From the NCBI GenBank assembly GCA_030065055.1, contig JASJDS010000010.1, positions 1 through 44,331 of the forward strand: a DNA stretch of 44,331 nt, in the 5' to 3' direction. The notes below the pieces were generated by a model, which did no database searches, had not been told where the DNA came from, and saw only the letters and a list, made by a program, of their open reading frames with translations. Both the position numbers and the translations under genes were made by a program. The stretch comes from Calothrix sp. MO_192.B10 (GTDB taxonomy: Bacteria > Cyanobacteriota > Cyanobacteriia > Cyanobacteriales > Nostocaceae). This document shows, one piece after another, positions 26,271-34,081 of this stretch (positions within the stretch are counted from its first letter, which is position 1; every line of letters starts with the position of its first letter).

Positions 26271-27896
26271 ATGAACCGCAAAAAGATTCTAATTTTAACT
26301 GCGAATCCAACCAATACCCAACCATTACGTTTAAGTGAAGAAGTCCGAGAAATTAAAAGTGCTTGGGAACGCTCATTCAAACGAGAACAATTTGAAATTG
26401 TCGTTGAATCAGCTGTACGCCCCAAAGAATTACGCCGTGCTTTGTTAACCCACAAACCCCAAATCCTTCATTTCTCTGGACATGGTAGCGGTGAACAGGG
26501 ATTATTTTTCATGGGAGATTCGGGGAAAGCTGTGTTAGTTACACCTGATGCACTATCCCGTTTTTTTAAAGCTATAAAAAATATTTTTACTATTGAAACT
26601 GTTTTACTCAATGCTTGTTATTCAGAAGTACAAGCTGCAGGCATTTATCCATATATTAATTATATTATCGGCATGAATCAAGCCATAGGAGATCAAGCCG
26701 CTATACAATTTTCTATTGGTTTTTACGATACCCTTTTTAATGGAGAATCTATTGAAAATGCCTTTCTTTTAGGTCGCAAAGCCATAGAATTAGAAAATAT
26801 TCCCGAACATTTAACACCTGTGTTTCGGAAAAACAACATTATTTCAGCCCCCATCACCCCAAAACCTGAAAGCCAAACCACAGTTATTTTTGATAATATT
26901 GATGGTCAAGTACCCCTTAATTCTTCCTTTTATATCGAGCGTCCAGAGGTAGAAAATAATTGTTATGAATCCATCCTCCAACCAGGAGCATTAATCCGTA
27001 TCAAAGCCCCCCGCAAGATGGGCAAAACTTCCTTAATGAGTCGCATTCTCCACCATGCTCAACAACAAGGCGATCGCACAGCTTTTTTGAATTTATGGAG
27101 TAAAGAAAACCTCACCGATCTGAATACATTTTTACAGGCATTTTGTGCCATTCTCAGTGAAGAATTAGGAGTAGAGGAACAAATAGATAAATATTGGAGT
27201 AAACGCTTAAGTAGTCAAATTAACTGTACTAATTATTTTAAAAAATATTTATTAAAAGCTATTGAAACACCCCTAGTATTAGGCTTAGATGATATTGACC
27301 AGATTTTTCCTTATACTGAAATTGCCCAAGAATTCTTTGCCTTACTCCGAGCTTGGCATGAAAACGGCAAGAACCAAGAAATTTGGCAAAAATTACGCTT
27401 AGTAATTGCTCATTCACAAGAAGTTTATGTTTCCCTAAAAGTCAATCAATCCCCCTTTAATGTGGGTTTATCTATTGAAATCGGAGAATTTAACCCGACA
27501 CAAATACAAGAATTAATCCAACGACATGGATTAAATTGGTCAGAAGCAGAAATGAAACAATTAAAGGCAATGATTGATGGTCATCCTTATTTATTGAGAA
27601 CTGCTCTTTATCACATTGCCAAAGGTAATTTAACTTTAGAACAATTTCTGGAGATTGCCCCAACTGACGAAGGATTATTTGGGGACTTTTTATATCACTA
27701 TCTCTTACTTTTGGAAGATGACAAATTGTTGAAAATAGCCATGCAAAAAGTAATTAATAGTGATGTTCCGGTCAAAATAGATTCAGTACAAGCCTTTAAA
27801 TTACGCAGCATGGGACTGATTGAATCTAAAGGCAATGAAGTACAATCCCTTTGTAATTTATATCGCCTTTATTTTCAAGAACGCCTATCTGATTGA
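26271..27896 (+). CDS. CHAT protease - AAA-like ATPase fusion
   Basis: Residues 1-195 form a CHAT (caspase-like) domain with the catalytic pair His71 in LHFSGHG and Cys116 in LLNACYSE. An AAA-like (AAA_35-type) ATPase follows (about 205-540), with a P-loop IKAPRKMGKTS at 244-254 and Walker B LVLGLDDID near 335-343. The protein is 541 residues and has no TPR, WD40 or transmembrane segment. CHAT domains act in bacterial programmed cell death and type III-E CRISPR (Craspase) systems. Fused to an ATPase switch, this is probably a nucleotide-controlled protease. Its ATPase resembles that of the AAA-like/GUN4 protein upstream. TATAAAAT at about 26236 may be the -10 box. A tandem array follows. Confidence 0.85.
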   Translation: MNRKKILILTANPTNTQPLRLSEEVREIKSAWERSFKREQFEIVVESAVRPKELRRALLTHKPQILHFSGHGSGEQGLFFMGDSGKAVLVTPDALSRFFKAIKNIFTIETVLLNACYSEVQAAGIYPYINYIIGMNQAIGDQAAIQFSIGFYDTLFNGESIENAFLLGRKAIELENIPEHLTPVFRKNNIISAPITPKPESQTTVIFDNIDGQVPLNSSFYIERPEVENNCYESILQPGALIRIKAPRKMGKTSLMSRILHHAQQQGDRTAFLNLWSKENLTDLNTFLQAFCAILSEELGVEEQIDKYWSKRLSSQINCTNYFKKYLLKAIETPLVLGLDDIDQIFPYTEIAQEFFALLRAWHENGKNQEIWQKLRLVIAHSQEVYVSLKVNQSPFNVGLSIEIGEFNPTQIQELIQRHGLNWSEAEMKQLKAMIDGHPYLLRTALYHIAKGNLTLEQFLEIAPTDEGLFGDFLYHYLLLLEDDKLLKIAMQKVINSDVPVKIDSVQAFKLRSMGLIESKGNEVQSLCNLYRLYFQERLSD

Positions 27897-28000
27897 TCAA
27901 ATAATTACTAATTCATAGGGATGTGATTATAGGAATCCGGTTTGATTGTTGAATAAAATTTTTCCATAATTGAAATTAGCATGAGAATTGACAAGTCATT

Positions 28001-28525
28001 GTAGGGGCACGGCATCCACAGACTGTTTCCTATGCCAGAATCTGAATGTCGCCGTGCCCATAAACCATTGGTTTGGGCATCCACAGACTTTTTCCCATGC
28101 CAGAATCTGAATGTCGCCGTGCCCATAAACCATTGGTTTGGGCATCCACAGACTGTTTCCCATGCCAGAATCTGAATGTCGCCGTGCCCATAAACCATTG
28201 GTTTGGGCATCCACAGACTGTTTCCCATGCCAGAATCTGAATGTCGCCGTGCCCAGAACCTATTGGTTTACCCAAATGCGATCGCGTCCCTATCGCTGTG
28301 TTCAAATATTCATGGTCAGTGCATGGCGTGTTTAATATTGTTGGCAATCCGGTTATCTTATTAGCAAGGGCATGGCGTGTTTAATATTGTTGGCAATCCG
28401 GTTATCTTATGAGTGAGGGCACGGCGTGTTTAATATTGTTGGCAATCCGGTTATCTTATGAGTGAGGGCACGGCGTGTTTAATATTGTTGGCAATCCGGT
28501 TATCTTATCGATGCCGTGCCCCTAC
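28001..28525. repeat. Two tandem arrays inside one inverted-repeat frame
   Basis: GTAGGGGCACGGCATC (28001-28016) and its exact inverse (28510-28525) enclose two arrays. The first has four 65-bp units starting at 28012, 28077, 28142 and 28207, each carrying GCATCCACAGACT and GAATGTCGCCGTGCCC. The second has four 49-bp units starting at 28325, 28374, 28423 and 28472, each with GGCGTGTTTAATATTG and GGTTATCTTA. Units are nearly identical and abut directly, with no unique spacers, so this is not a CRISPR array. Confidence 0.9.
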
Positions 28526-28626
28526 ACACTGCTTCTAAGATATTGGGAAAATGATTTTCATATTTTCATAAATCACCTGATTCTATTACGCCCAACCCGA
28601 ACGAAAAATGTGTGGGAGAACCAAAA

Positions 28627-28672
28627 TATTTATTACTTATTACTTATTACTTATTACTTATTACTTATTATT
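28627..28672. repeat. TTACTTA heptamer STRR
   Basis: About six consecutive TTACTTA units just beyond the 3' end of the coiled-coil gene. Confidence 0.85.
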
Positions 28673-28691
28673 TCCCCACAGTCTTTTTCAC

Positions 28692-29378
28692 TTACCCGGA
28701 ATGATGTTTTCCTGATTTATGGTCATTTTGGTGCAATTGTTGCCGTCCATTACGTATAATCCGCATCATGTCCTGAAGCTGCTGCTCGATATTTATCAGA
28801 ACCCCATCAGCGTATTCATCAGCACCCCGTTCAATGGCTGTGGCTTCCGCAAAAGCTTGACGCTGCATCTCCTCCAACTCTTGCTGACAAACTCGTCGCT
28901 GGCGATCGATTTCCGCAAGGGTTTCTTGCATCATTTCTTCACACTCTTGTTGCACCTGTTGTCGCAGTTGAGCGGCTTCTTGTTCGGCTTGGCGGATGAT
29001 ATCATTTTCATCTAATATCTGTGCCCTTTTGGCTTGTGCCGCATCAACAATTTGCTGACCATATTCTTCAGCTTCTAAAAAAATTTCTTCTTTTTGTTGA
29101 ATAATTATTGCCGCTGCCTGAAAAGCTTCTGGTAAAGCGACTCGAATAAAATCGAGATGATCTAGTAACTTTTCTTCATCTATAAGAGTTTTGCCCAACA
29201 GAGGAATACGCACACTGCTGAGAATCATTTCTTCCAAGCGGTTGAGTTCCTCTTGAATATCTATGCTTCCTGTTCCCCTATCTTCTCCGGGGGAGACTCC
29301 ATTGAGGAACTCTTGTGAGGGGGGGTTTTTCCCGTTTGTGTGGTTTGATTCGATGTTGTATTCTTGTGGGCGTAGCAT
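28692..29378 (-). CDS. Coiled-coil protein encoded with coaD
   Basis: This 228-residue protein is mostly alpha-helical. After a variable N terminus (about 1-40) there is a conserved-looking segment around [21 protein letters not shown] long coiled coil follows (about 85-215), rich in Gln and Glu and resembling ATP synthase b-subunit or DivIVA-like proteins. No membrane segment is seen. It is a cyanobacterial hypothetical type; the function is unknown. Its ATG at 29378 lies inside coaD, overlapping it by 118 bases in another frame. A later start, such as the GTG before SPGEDRG, would shorten the overlap. Confidence 0.7.
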   Translation of the reverse strand: MLRPQEYNIESNHTNGKNPPSQEFLNGVSPGEDRGTGSIDIQEELNRLEEMILSSVRIPLLGKTLIDEEKLLDHLDFIRVALPEAFQAAAIIIQQKEEIFLEAEEYGQQIVDAAQAKRAQILDENDIIRQAEQEAAQLRQQVQQECEEMMQETLAEIDRQRRVCQQELEEMQRQAFAEATAIERGADEYADGVLINIEQQLQDMMRIIRNGRQQLHQNDHKSGKHHSG

Positions 29379-29839
29379 TGGTAAATATTTAGGGCAACGT
29401 GTGCAGGAACGAGATGATCGACAGAGCCGCCAAATCTTGCAATCTCTTTTACCACACTACTACTTAAAAAACTATATTCATTTGACGTAGCCAAAAAAAC
29501 TGTTTCAATTTGAGTAGATAGTGTTTTATTGGTATGAGCCATTTGGAGTTCGACTTCAAAATCTGAAATAGCTCTTAAACCCCTGAGTAACACCTGTGCC
29601 TGTCGCATTTTGGCATAATTGACAGTTAAACCGTCGAAGGCATCAGCCTCAACATTGGGTAAATGTTTGGTAGATAGGCGAATTTGTTCTAACCTCTGTT
29701 GTACCGTAAATAATGGTGTTTTATTGGGATTACGTAATACAGCTACTACCACATGGTCAAAAAGCCTTGCGCTACGCTGAATAATATCGAGGTGTCCTAA
29801 GGTAACAGGGTCAAAACTACCTGGATAAATTGCAATCAC
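29261..29839 (-). CDS. coaD: Phosphopantetheine adenylyltransferase
   Basis: It transfers AMP from ATP to 4'-phosphopantetheine in coenzyme A synthesis. The nucleotidyl-transferase motif [16 protein letters not shown] is at residues 5-20. [18 protein letters not shown] and the [18 protein letters not shown] signature follow. The core ends near residue 160. The remaining 30 residues ([19 protein letters not shown] and beyond) are polar and low-complexity, and they coincide with the stretch that overlaps the downstream coiled-coil gene. That tail may be a non-essential extension. Confidence 0.95.
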   Translation of the reverse strand: MIAIYPGSFDPVTLGHLDIIQRSARLFDHVVVAVLRNPNKTPLFTVQQRLEQIRLSTKHLPNVEADAFDGLTVNYAKMRQAQVLLRGLRAISDFEVELQMAHTNKTLSTQIETVFLATSNEYSFLSSSVVKEIARFGGSVDHLVPAHVALNIYQCYAHKNTTSNQTTQTGKTPPHKSSSMESPPEKIGEQEA

Positions 29840-30008
29840 AATCTTCTTGATACCTCGCTTGTCTTTGAGGAGATTATAGCTAACCCCGATCCACTTGTGG
29901 TTAACTAATCATGTTAGTTGTTCCAATCTGGGAAAATAATGTTGTTGCCTCTTTTCATCTCTAAACAACAGATAATTTTGTATACTAAGGTCTTATAGGT
30001 ATTTTTGC

Positions 30009-30881
30009 ATGGCACTGGATATTACCACATTGCCCTTGGCTTTTCAATTTACTTCTCCTGGTCCAATTCTGGTAAAACTCGGACCACTTACCATCCGTTG
30101 GTATGGTTTGTTGATTGCTAGCGCTGTATTAATTGGTGTCAACTTGTCCCAGTACTTGGCAAAACGCCGTCATGTCAATCCAGAGTTAATCAGTGATTTA
30201 GCTATTTGGTTGGTAATTGGGGCAATTCCAGCTGCGCGGTTATATTATGTCATCTTCGAGTGGCAAGAGTATATTTATCATCCAGAGCGAATAATTGCTA
30301 TTTGGCAAGGAGGAATTGCCATTCATGGAGCAATTATTGGTGGTGCGATCGCAGCTCTGATTTTTGCTAAACTAAAACGGGTTTCTTTCTGGCAACTGGC
30401 TGACTTAGTAGTTCCTTCCCTGATTTTGGGACAAGCCATTGGTCGTTGGGGTAATTTCTTTAATTCCGAGGCTTTTGGGAGTCCCACCGATTTACCCTGG
30501 AAGTTATATATCCCCTTGGCTCGCCGTCCCCCAGATTTAGCTGGTTTTGAATATTTTCATCCCACGTTTCTTTATGAGTCTTTGTGGAATATAGCGGTAT
30601 TTGGATTGTTGATGTTTCTATTTTTGCGAGGTTTGCGGGGTAAATTAAACCTGAAGGTAGGGACATTAGCTTTGATTTATTTGCCAGCTTATAGCTTAGG
30701 AAGGTTATGGATTGAAGGTTTGCGAACTGATAGCTTAATGCTAGGTCCCTTGAAAATGGCACAAGTCATCAGTCTGGTGGGTATTGGTTTGGGATTGGCT
30801 GGTTTGGCTTGGCTATATGTGGCGAAACGTCCTTTACCCGATGTTATTGCCCCAAGTAAGAGTGATGGAGTGAGGGATTGA
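30009..30881 (+). CDS. lgt: Prolipoprotein diacylglyceryl transferase
   Basis: Lgt moves diacylglyceryl from phosphatidylglycerol to the lipobox cysteine of prolipoproteins, in the plasma membrane. The 290-residue protein has several membrane helices, the HGAIIGG motif at 106-112, the Lgt signature [13 protein letters not shown] at 145-157, and [11 protein letters not shown] further on. The final residues (SDGVRD) and stop are encoded by a GTGATGGAGTGAGGG-like tandem repeat, so the 3' end has been remodelled. A repeat cluster continues to about 31105. Confidence 0.95.
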   Translation: MALDITTLPLAFQFTSPGPILVKLGPLTIRWYGLLIASAVLIGVNLSQYLAKRRHVNPELISDLAIWLVIGAIPAARLYYVIFEWQEYIYHPERIIAIWQGGIAIHGAIIGGAIAALIFAKLKRVSFWQLADLVVPSLILGQAIGRWGNFFNSEAFGSPTDLPWKLYIPLARRPPDLAGFEYFHPTFLYESLWNIAVFGLLMFLFLRGLRGKLNLKVGTLALIYLPAYSLGRLWIEGLRTDSLMLGPLKMAQVISLVGIGLGLAGLAWLYVAKRPLPDVIAPSKSDGVRD

Positions 30882-31105
30882 GGGAGTGAGGAAGTAGGGG
30901 CGGGGTTTCCCCGCCCGGAGTGAGGGAATGAGGGAGTGAGGGAGTGTAGACGCGCAGCGTCTACTTTGAACTTACCAAAACACTTATTTATGAATTTATC
31001 CTCAATTTTCCTTCCCTCCGAACTCCGAACTCCTTCCCTCCCAACTCCGAACTCCGAACTCCTTCCCTCCCAACTCCGAACTCCGAACTCCGAACTCCTT
31101 CCCTC
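30882..31105. repeat. Repeat cluster downstream of lgt
   Basis: GAGTGAGGGA units, a GGGCGGGG-TTT-CCCCGCCC palindrome at about 30898-30916, GACGCGCAGCGTC, and a CCGAACTC/CTTCCCTC tandem series (31011-31105). No coding sequence is credible here. Confidence 0.75.
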
Positions 31106-31123
31106 TTTCCGCATCAATAAATA

Positions 31124-31210
31124 AAAAATGCCCCAGAGTATCCTCTAGGGCTTAACCAGGGTGCATCTACCATTTCTATCTACTAGAAAAAGGGTTCCAA
31201 TCCGGAAAGG
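31124..31210 (-). ncRNA. Candidate small RNA with intrinsic terminator
   Basis: Read on the minus strand, there is a hairpin at 31207-31195 (TTCC/GGAA arms) and a perfect 6-bp hairpin at 31189-31173 (TTTCTA/TAGAAA). A roughly 20-base unpaired stretch containing GGTAGATGCACCCTGG follows, then a terminator stem at 31151-31130 (9 pairs with one C-A mismatch, loop GATA) and a run of T at 31129-31124. This hairpin/seed/terminator order is typical of bacterial trans-acting sRNAs. The start and promoter are not evident. I cannot name it; PsrR1 and NsiR4 would be the comparisons. Confidence 0.5.
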
Positions 31211-31301
31211 TACTGAGAAAATTCCCAAAAAAATTTTTTCAGGAATTTATTTACCCTTATTCAAACAGTTAAATACTTAATTGTATCGATGTAAATAATA
31301 C

Positions 31302-32081
31302 ATGAAAAAGCTAGATCCTTCTGTGTATATTGTGGGTGCAGGACCAGGAAACCCAGATTTATTAACAGTTAGAGCAGAAAACATTCTCAATCATGCGGAT
31401 GTGATTTTATTTGCAGATTCTTTAGTCCCGGAAGAAATTTTGCAACTGTGTAAATCAGATGCAGAAATCATTCGGACTGCAAATAAGACCTTAGAAGATA
31501 TTCTGCCAATTATGATTAATAAAGTGCGATCGCATAAATCAGTGGTACGCCTCCATTCTGGTGATCCCAGTCTTTACAGTGCCATTCACGAACAAATGCA
31601 GCTATTGGCGCAAGCGGATATTCCCTTTGAAGTTGTGCCGGGGATCAGTGCTTTTCAAGCCGCTGCTGCTAATTTAAAAGTGGAATTAACCGTTCCTGGT
31701 TTAGTACAAACTATCATCCTTACCCGCATCAGTGGACGCACACAAGTTCCGCCAACGGAAGAATTAACTACCCTTGCTGCCCATCAAGCTAGTCTTTGTC
31801 TCTATCTGGCGGCGCGTCATGTGGAAAATGCCCAAGCAAAACTACTAGAACATTATCCAGCAGATACCCCCATCGCAATTTGCTATCGTCTGGGATGGCA
31901 TGATGAAAAAACCTGGATTGTCCCCCTCAATCAAATGGCGGATTGCACCCGCCAAGAAAAGTTGATTCGTACTACGCTGTATGTAATTAGTCCTGCATTA
32001 GGGAAAGCCAAAGGGCGCTCGCGTTTATATCATCCAGAGCATAGCCATTTATTTCGCCCTAGGGGAGGAGTGAAGGAGTAG
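31302..32081 (+). CDS. cobM: Precorrin-4 C11-methyltransferase
   Basis: It methylates C11 of the corrin ring precursor using S-adenosylmethionine, in cobalamin synthesis. The 259-residue protein has the tetrapyrrole methylase motif VGAGPGNPDLLTVRA at 11-25, the LHSGDPSLYSAIHEQ substrate loop, and VVPGISAFQAAAA. No cobalamin riboswitch is visible upstream; there is a palindrome at 31219-31248 (AAATTCC/GGAATTT). The last residues (GGVKE) and the TAG stop come from a GGAGTGAAGGAGTAGGGG repeat that continues into a GGGCGGGG palindrome. Start ATG at 31302. Confidence 0.94.
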   Translation: MKKLDPSVYIVGAGPGNPDLLTVRAENILNHADVILFADSLVPEEILQLCKSDAEIIRTANKTLEDILPIMINKVRSHKSVVRLHSGDPSLYSAIHEQMQLLAQADIPFEVVPGISAFQAAAANLKVELTVPGLVQTIILTRISGRTQVPPTEELTTLAAHQASLCLYLAARHVENAQAKLLEHYPADTPIAICYRLGWHDEKTWIVPLNQMADCTRQEKLIRTTLYVISPALGKAKGRSRLYHPEHSHLFRPRGGVKE

Positions 32082-32196
32082 GGGCGGGGTTTCCCCGCCC
32101 GGAGTGATGAATTAAAGACTGTCAACTATCAATTATCAACTATCAACTAAAATCCGATAAACTTGAATATGTGAAATTGATTAGGGGAATGGACTG

Positions 32197-32676
32197 ATGC
32201 TGGATGAGCAAGCTAAAAAAACCATGTTGCGTAAAATCCCCCACGGATTGTATATCTGTGGTGTGAAAGATGGAGAAGAAGTCAATGGCTTTACATCTAG
32301 CTGGTTGATGCAAGCTTCTTTTCAGCCTCCGTTAATAGTCAATTGTGTGAGGCAAGATTCTATATCCCACCAAATGATTAAAAATAGTGGGGTGTTTGCC
32401 ATCAGCTTTTTAGAAGATGGACAAAAAGATTTAGCACAAAAGTTCTTTAAACCTATGCGCCGGGTGGGTGATAAATTTGAGGATGTGGAATTTTACCTTG
32501 GTGAAACTGGTTGTCCCATCATTTCTGACTCTTTAGGTTATGTAGAATGTACTGTTGTTGATGCTGTAGAAAAGGGGGATCATACTGTTTATGTTGGTGA
32601 AGTCATCGCTGCTGGAATTCACCGTGAAGGGAAACAGTTACTATTAGAAACAACTGGTTGGAACTACGGCGGATAA
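32197..32676 (+). CDS. Flavin reductase-like domain protein
   Basis: This 159-residue protein matches the FMN-binding flavin reductase-like split-barrel: KIPHGLYICGVKDGEEVNGF, then TSSWLMQASFQPPLIVNCV and GVFAISFLEDGQKDLAQKFF. The same fold is fused to the C terminus of cyanobacterial flavodiiron proteins; here it stands alone. It probably binds FMN and uses NAD(P)H, but the electron acceptor is unknown. It lies 115 bases after cobM with repeats between, so co-transcription is possible but not shown. Confidence 0.9.
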   Translation: MLDEQAKKTMLRKIPHGLYICGVKDGEEVNGFTSSWLMQASFQPPLIVNCVRQDSISHQMIKNSGVFAISFLEDGQKDLAQKFFKPMRRVGDKFEDVEFYLGETGCPIISDSLGYVECTVVDAVEKGDHTVYVGEVIAAGIHREGKQLLLETTGWNYGG

Positions 32677-32760
32677 ATTCAGTTAACAGTTAACAGTTAG
32701 CCTCCTGCTCCCTTCGGGAGAGCTGCGCTAACGGAGGAGCTGCGCTAACAGTTATCAGTT

Positions 32761-32877
32761 GGAGCATCCTATGTTTTCAAACAGTGCTGCTCCGCTATAC
32801 AAACCAAGCCTGCCTTTGCAGGCTTGGTTTGTATAGCGATACCCTTCTAGGGTATTGTGTAAAAATTGGGATGCTCC
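32761..32877. mobile_element. GGAGCATCC-framed element with a perfect 21-bp hairpin
   Basis: Outer arms GGAGCATCC (32761-32769) and GGATGCTCC (32869-32877). Inside, 32793-32813 and 32818-32838 are perfect 21-base inverted arms with a 4-base loop, followed by an ATACCC/GGGTAT hairpin. No coding capacity. Confidence 0.7.
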
Positions 32878-32901
32878 TCTTGAATCACTTTTGCTAAATA
32901 T

Positions 32902-33033
32902 TACTCCCTTCCCGCTAGAAGATTACCTATAACGTAGGTTGGGTTGAACGGAGTGAAACCCAACGATATGCTGGGTTTCGTTCCTCAACAAGCGCCTACA
33001 ATTTTTCGGTAATTTAACACTGGGAAGGGAGTA
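32902..33033 (-). mobile_element. 132-bp miniature inverted-repeat element, copy 2
   Basis: Reverse-complement copy of 17740-17871, same length, with a single difference at position 13 of the copy-1 sequence (G versus A). Such near-identity over 15 kb suggests recent movement or gene conversion. Confidence 0.8.
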
Positions 33034-33046
33034 GCTAAACATTCTC

Positions 33047-33290
33047 ATACCAAGTTGCGTTCTATCGTAGTAGTTCGAGTCCATGAGATTGCTACTCTGC
33101 GAGAAGCCCTACGGGTGCGCCACTTGACGGCAGTTGCTTTATGCCGGGAAACCCCTTCGGGTTCGCCAGTTGCCTGCGGAGGGAAACCCTCCCGCAGCAC
33201 TGGACTCACCGTCCACCGCAGTGGCTTACCGCTAACGCGTCTACGGAGCGTCGCAATGACAGGGTACTATCTTTGAATGCAACTTGGTAT
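33047..33290. mobile_element. 244-bp element with ATACCAAGTTGC termini
   Basis: Perfect 12-base terminal inverted repeats, ATACCAAGTTGC (33047-33058) and GCAACTTGGTAT (33279-33290). The interior is GC-rich and partly palindromic (CCTTCGGGTTCG, GGGAAACCCTCC). A short open frame inside it is not credible as a gene. Probably a non-autonomous transposable element. Confidence 0.65.
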
Positions 33291-33314
33291 CAGCATTCCC
33301 AAACATAAAAAATA

Positions 33315-33356
33315 GGAGTGGGAGGAAGCATACCAAAAGCTTTCAACTCCCACTCC
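33315..33356. repeat. Hairpin with 9-bp perfect arms
   Basis: GGAGTGGGA (33315-33323) pairs with TCCCACTCC (33348-33356); GGAAGC and GCTTTC extend the stem inward imperfectly. It directly precedes a larger palindrome. Confidence 0.55.
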
Positions 33357-33357
33357 A

Positions 33358-33474
33358 GCATTTGCCGCTGGGGCGTTCAAGAATATTTACAGATATTACC
33401 ATTTATTTAGGGGGCTAATGTGTTGGTCAATGGTAATGTCTGTACGGTCTTAATATTCTTGACACGACAAATGC
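33358..33474. repeat. 117-bp imperfect palindrome
   Basis: Successive arms pair from outside in: GCATTTG (33358-33364) with CAAATGC (33468-33474), CAAGAATATT (33378-33387) with AATATTCTTG (33452-33461), TACAGA with TCTGTA, and ATTACCATT (33395-33403) with AATGGTAAT (33429-33437), around a 25-base loop. It could be a structured RNA or a palindromic mobile element. Confidence 0.6.
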
Positions 33475-33669
33475 AAACTTGAATTATTCTAAATATTTTC
33501 CGACCGGGCAAAGATTTCATATATCCTGAAGATATATCTATATTTTACTGTCGAGAATCGGTTGGTACATAACTAATTAAAAAGTATTTTGAGATGTGAT
33601 ACACCCTAATTACAACACCTTTGAATTCGTTTATCTTTAATCAATTTAACTGAGTTAATCAGAGTTTGG

Positions 33670-33691
33670 TTGCCATTTTGGCAATTTTTTT
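33670..33691 (+). terminator. Intrinsic terminator in the 32.7-34.1 kb spacer
   Basis: TTGCC-ATTTT-GGCAA followed by seven T. No protein gene lies directly upstream on this strand, so it may end a non-coding transcript from the palindrome region. Confidence 0.6.
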
Positions 33692-33748
33692 AAGTTTGTC
33701 AGAGAAATAGCTAAAACGGCATAAATCATCATCACCTCAGGTTGATTT

Positions 33749-33916
33749 ATGTTTTATAATTTGTTCAAAAATGCCAACAAAACCGAGTTGACAAATATCA
33801 TTAAGGGGGCATCCCAATTTTTGAAACAGCCCAAGCACAGAGCGCGGGCTGCTACTTCAAATCAAAATCCCAATTACAGTGGAGTTCGTGTTTTTGATGA
33901 GATACCAGAAAAATGA
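33749..33916 (+). CDS. Possible small protein, 55 aa
   Basis: An ATG with AGG about eight bases upstream opens a 55-codon frame: MFYNLFKNANKTELTNIIKG at the start and YSGVRVFDEIPEK at the end. The first half could form an amphipathic helix and the middle is basic (KQPKHRARAA). No membrane segment or cysteine motif. It begins 57 bases after a terminator and ends 165 bases before the phosphatase gene. I do not recognise it, but the composition is protein-like, unlike the surrounding repeats. Confidence 0.45.
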   Translation: MFYNLFKNANKTELTNIIKGASQFLKQPKHRARAATSNQNPNYSGVRVFDEIPEK

Positions 33917-34081
33917 CTCAAGATTGTCAGTAAAACTACCCATATTTTTTTGTACCTGCGTCACTACCCATAACACTGGTTAGAATAGAAATTCAACCAG
34001 ATTTTTATGCAAAAATCTGCAAAATACTAACTTTGCCAACTGTATCTAAAATAAAAGCAAATTTATTCAAGCCAGAGACTG

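Noticed and set aside
22979-27896. Type III-E CRISPR (Craspase) or gasdermin system
   Set aside because: A CHAT protease is present, but no gRAMP/Cas7-like gene, CRISPR array or gasdermin-like small gene is adjacent.
27908-28347. Repetitive protein encoded on the minus strand of the tandem array
   Set aside because: Several frames stay open only because the repeat lengths avoid stops; the translations are the same DNA read in different frames, with no start site or domain.
28001-28525. CRISPR array
   Set aside because: Units of 65 and 49 bp abut directly and are almost identical along their whole length; there are no unique spacers and no cas genes nearby.
31150-31301. Cobalamin riboswitch upstream of cobM
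   Set aside because: No B12-box-like sequence is visible and the structure found reads as a minus-strand sRNA with terminator.
33055-33276. Protein inside the 244-bp element
   Set aside because: It is the translation of a GC-rich palindromic repeat bounded by terminal inverted repeats.
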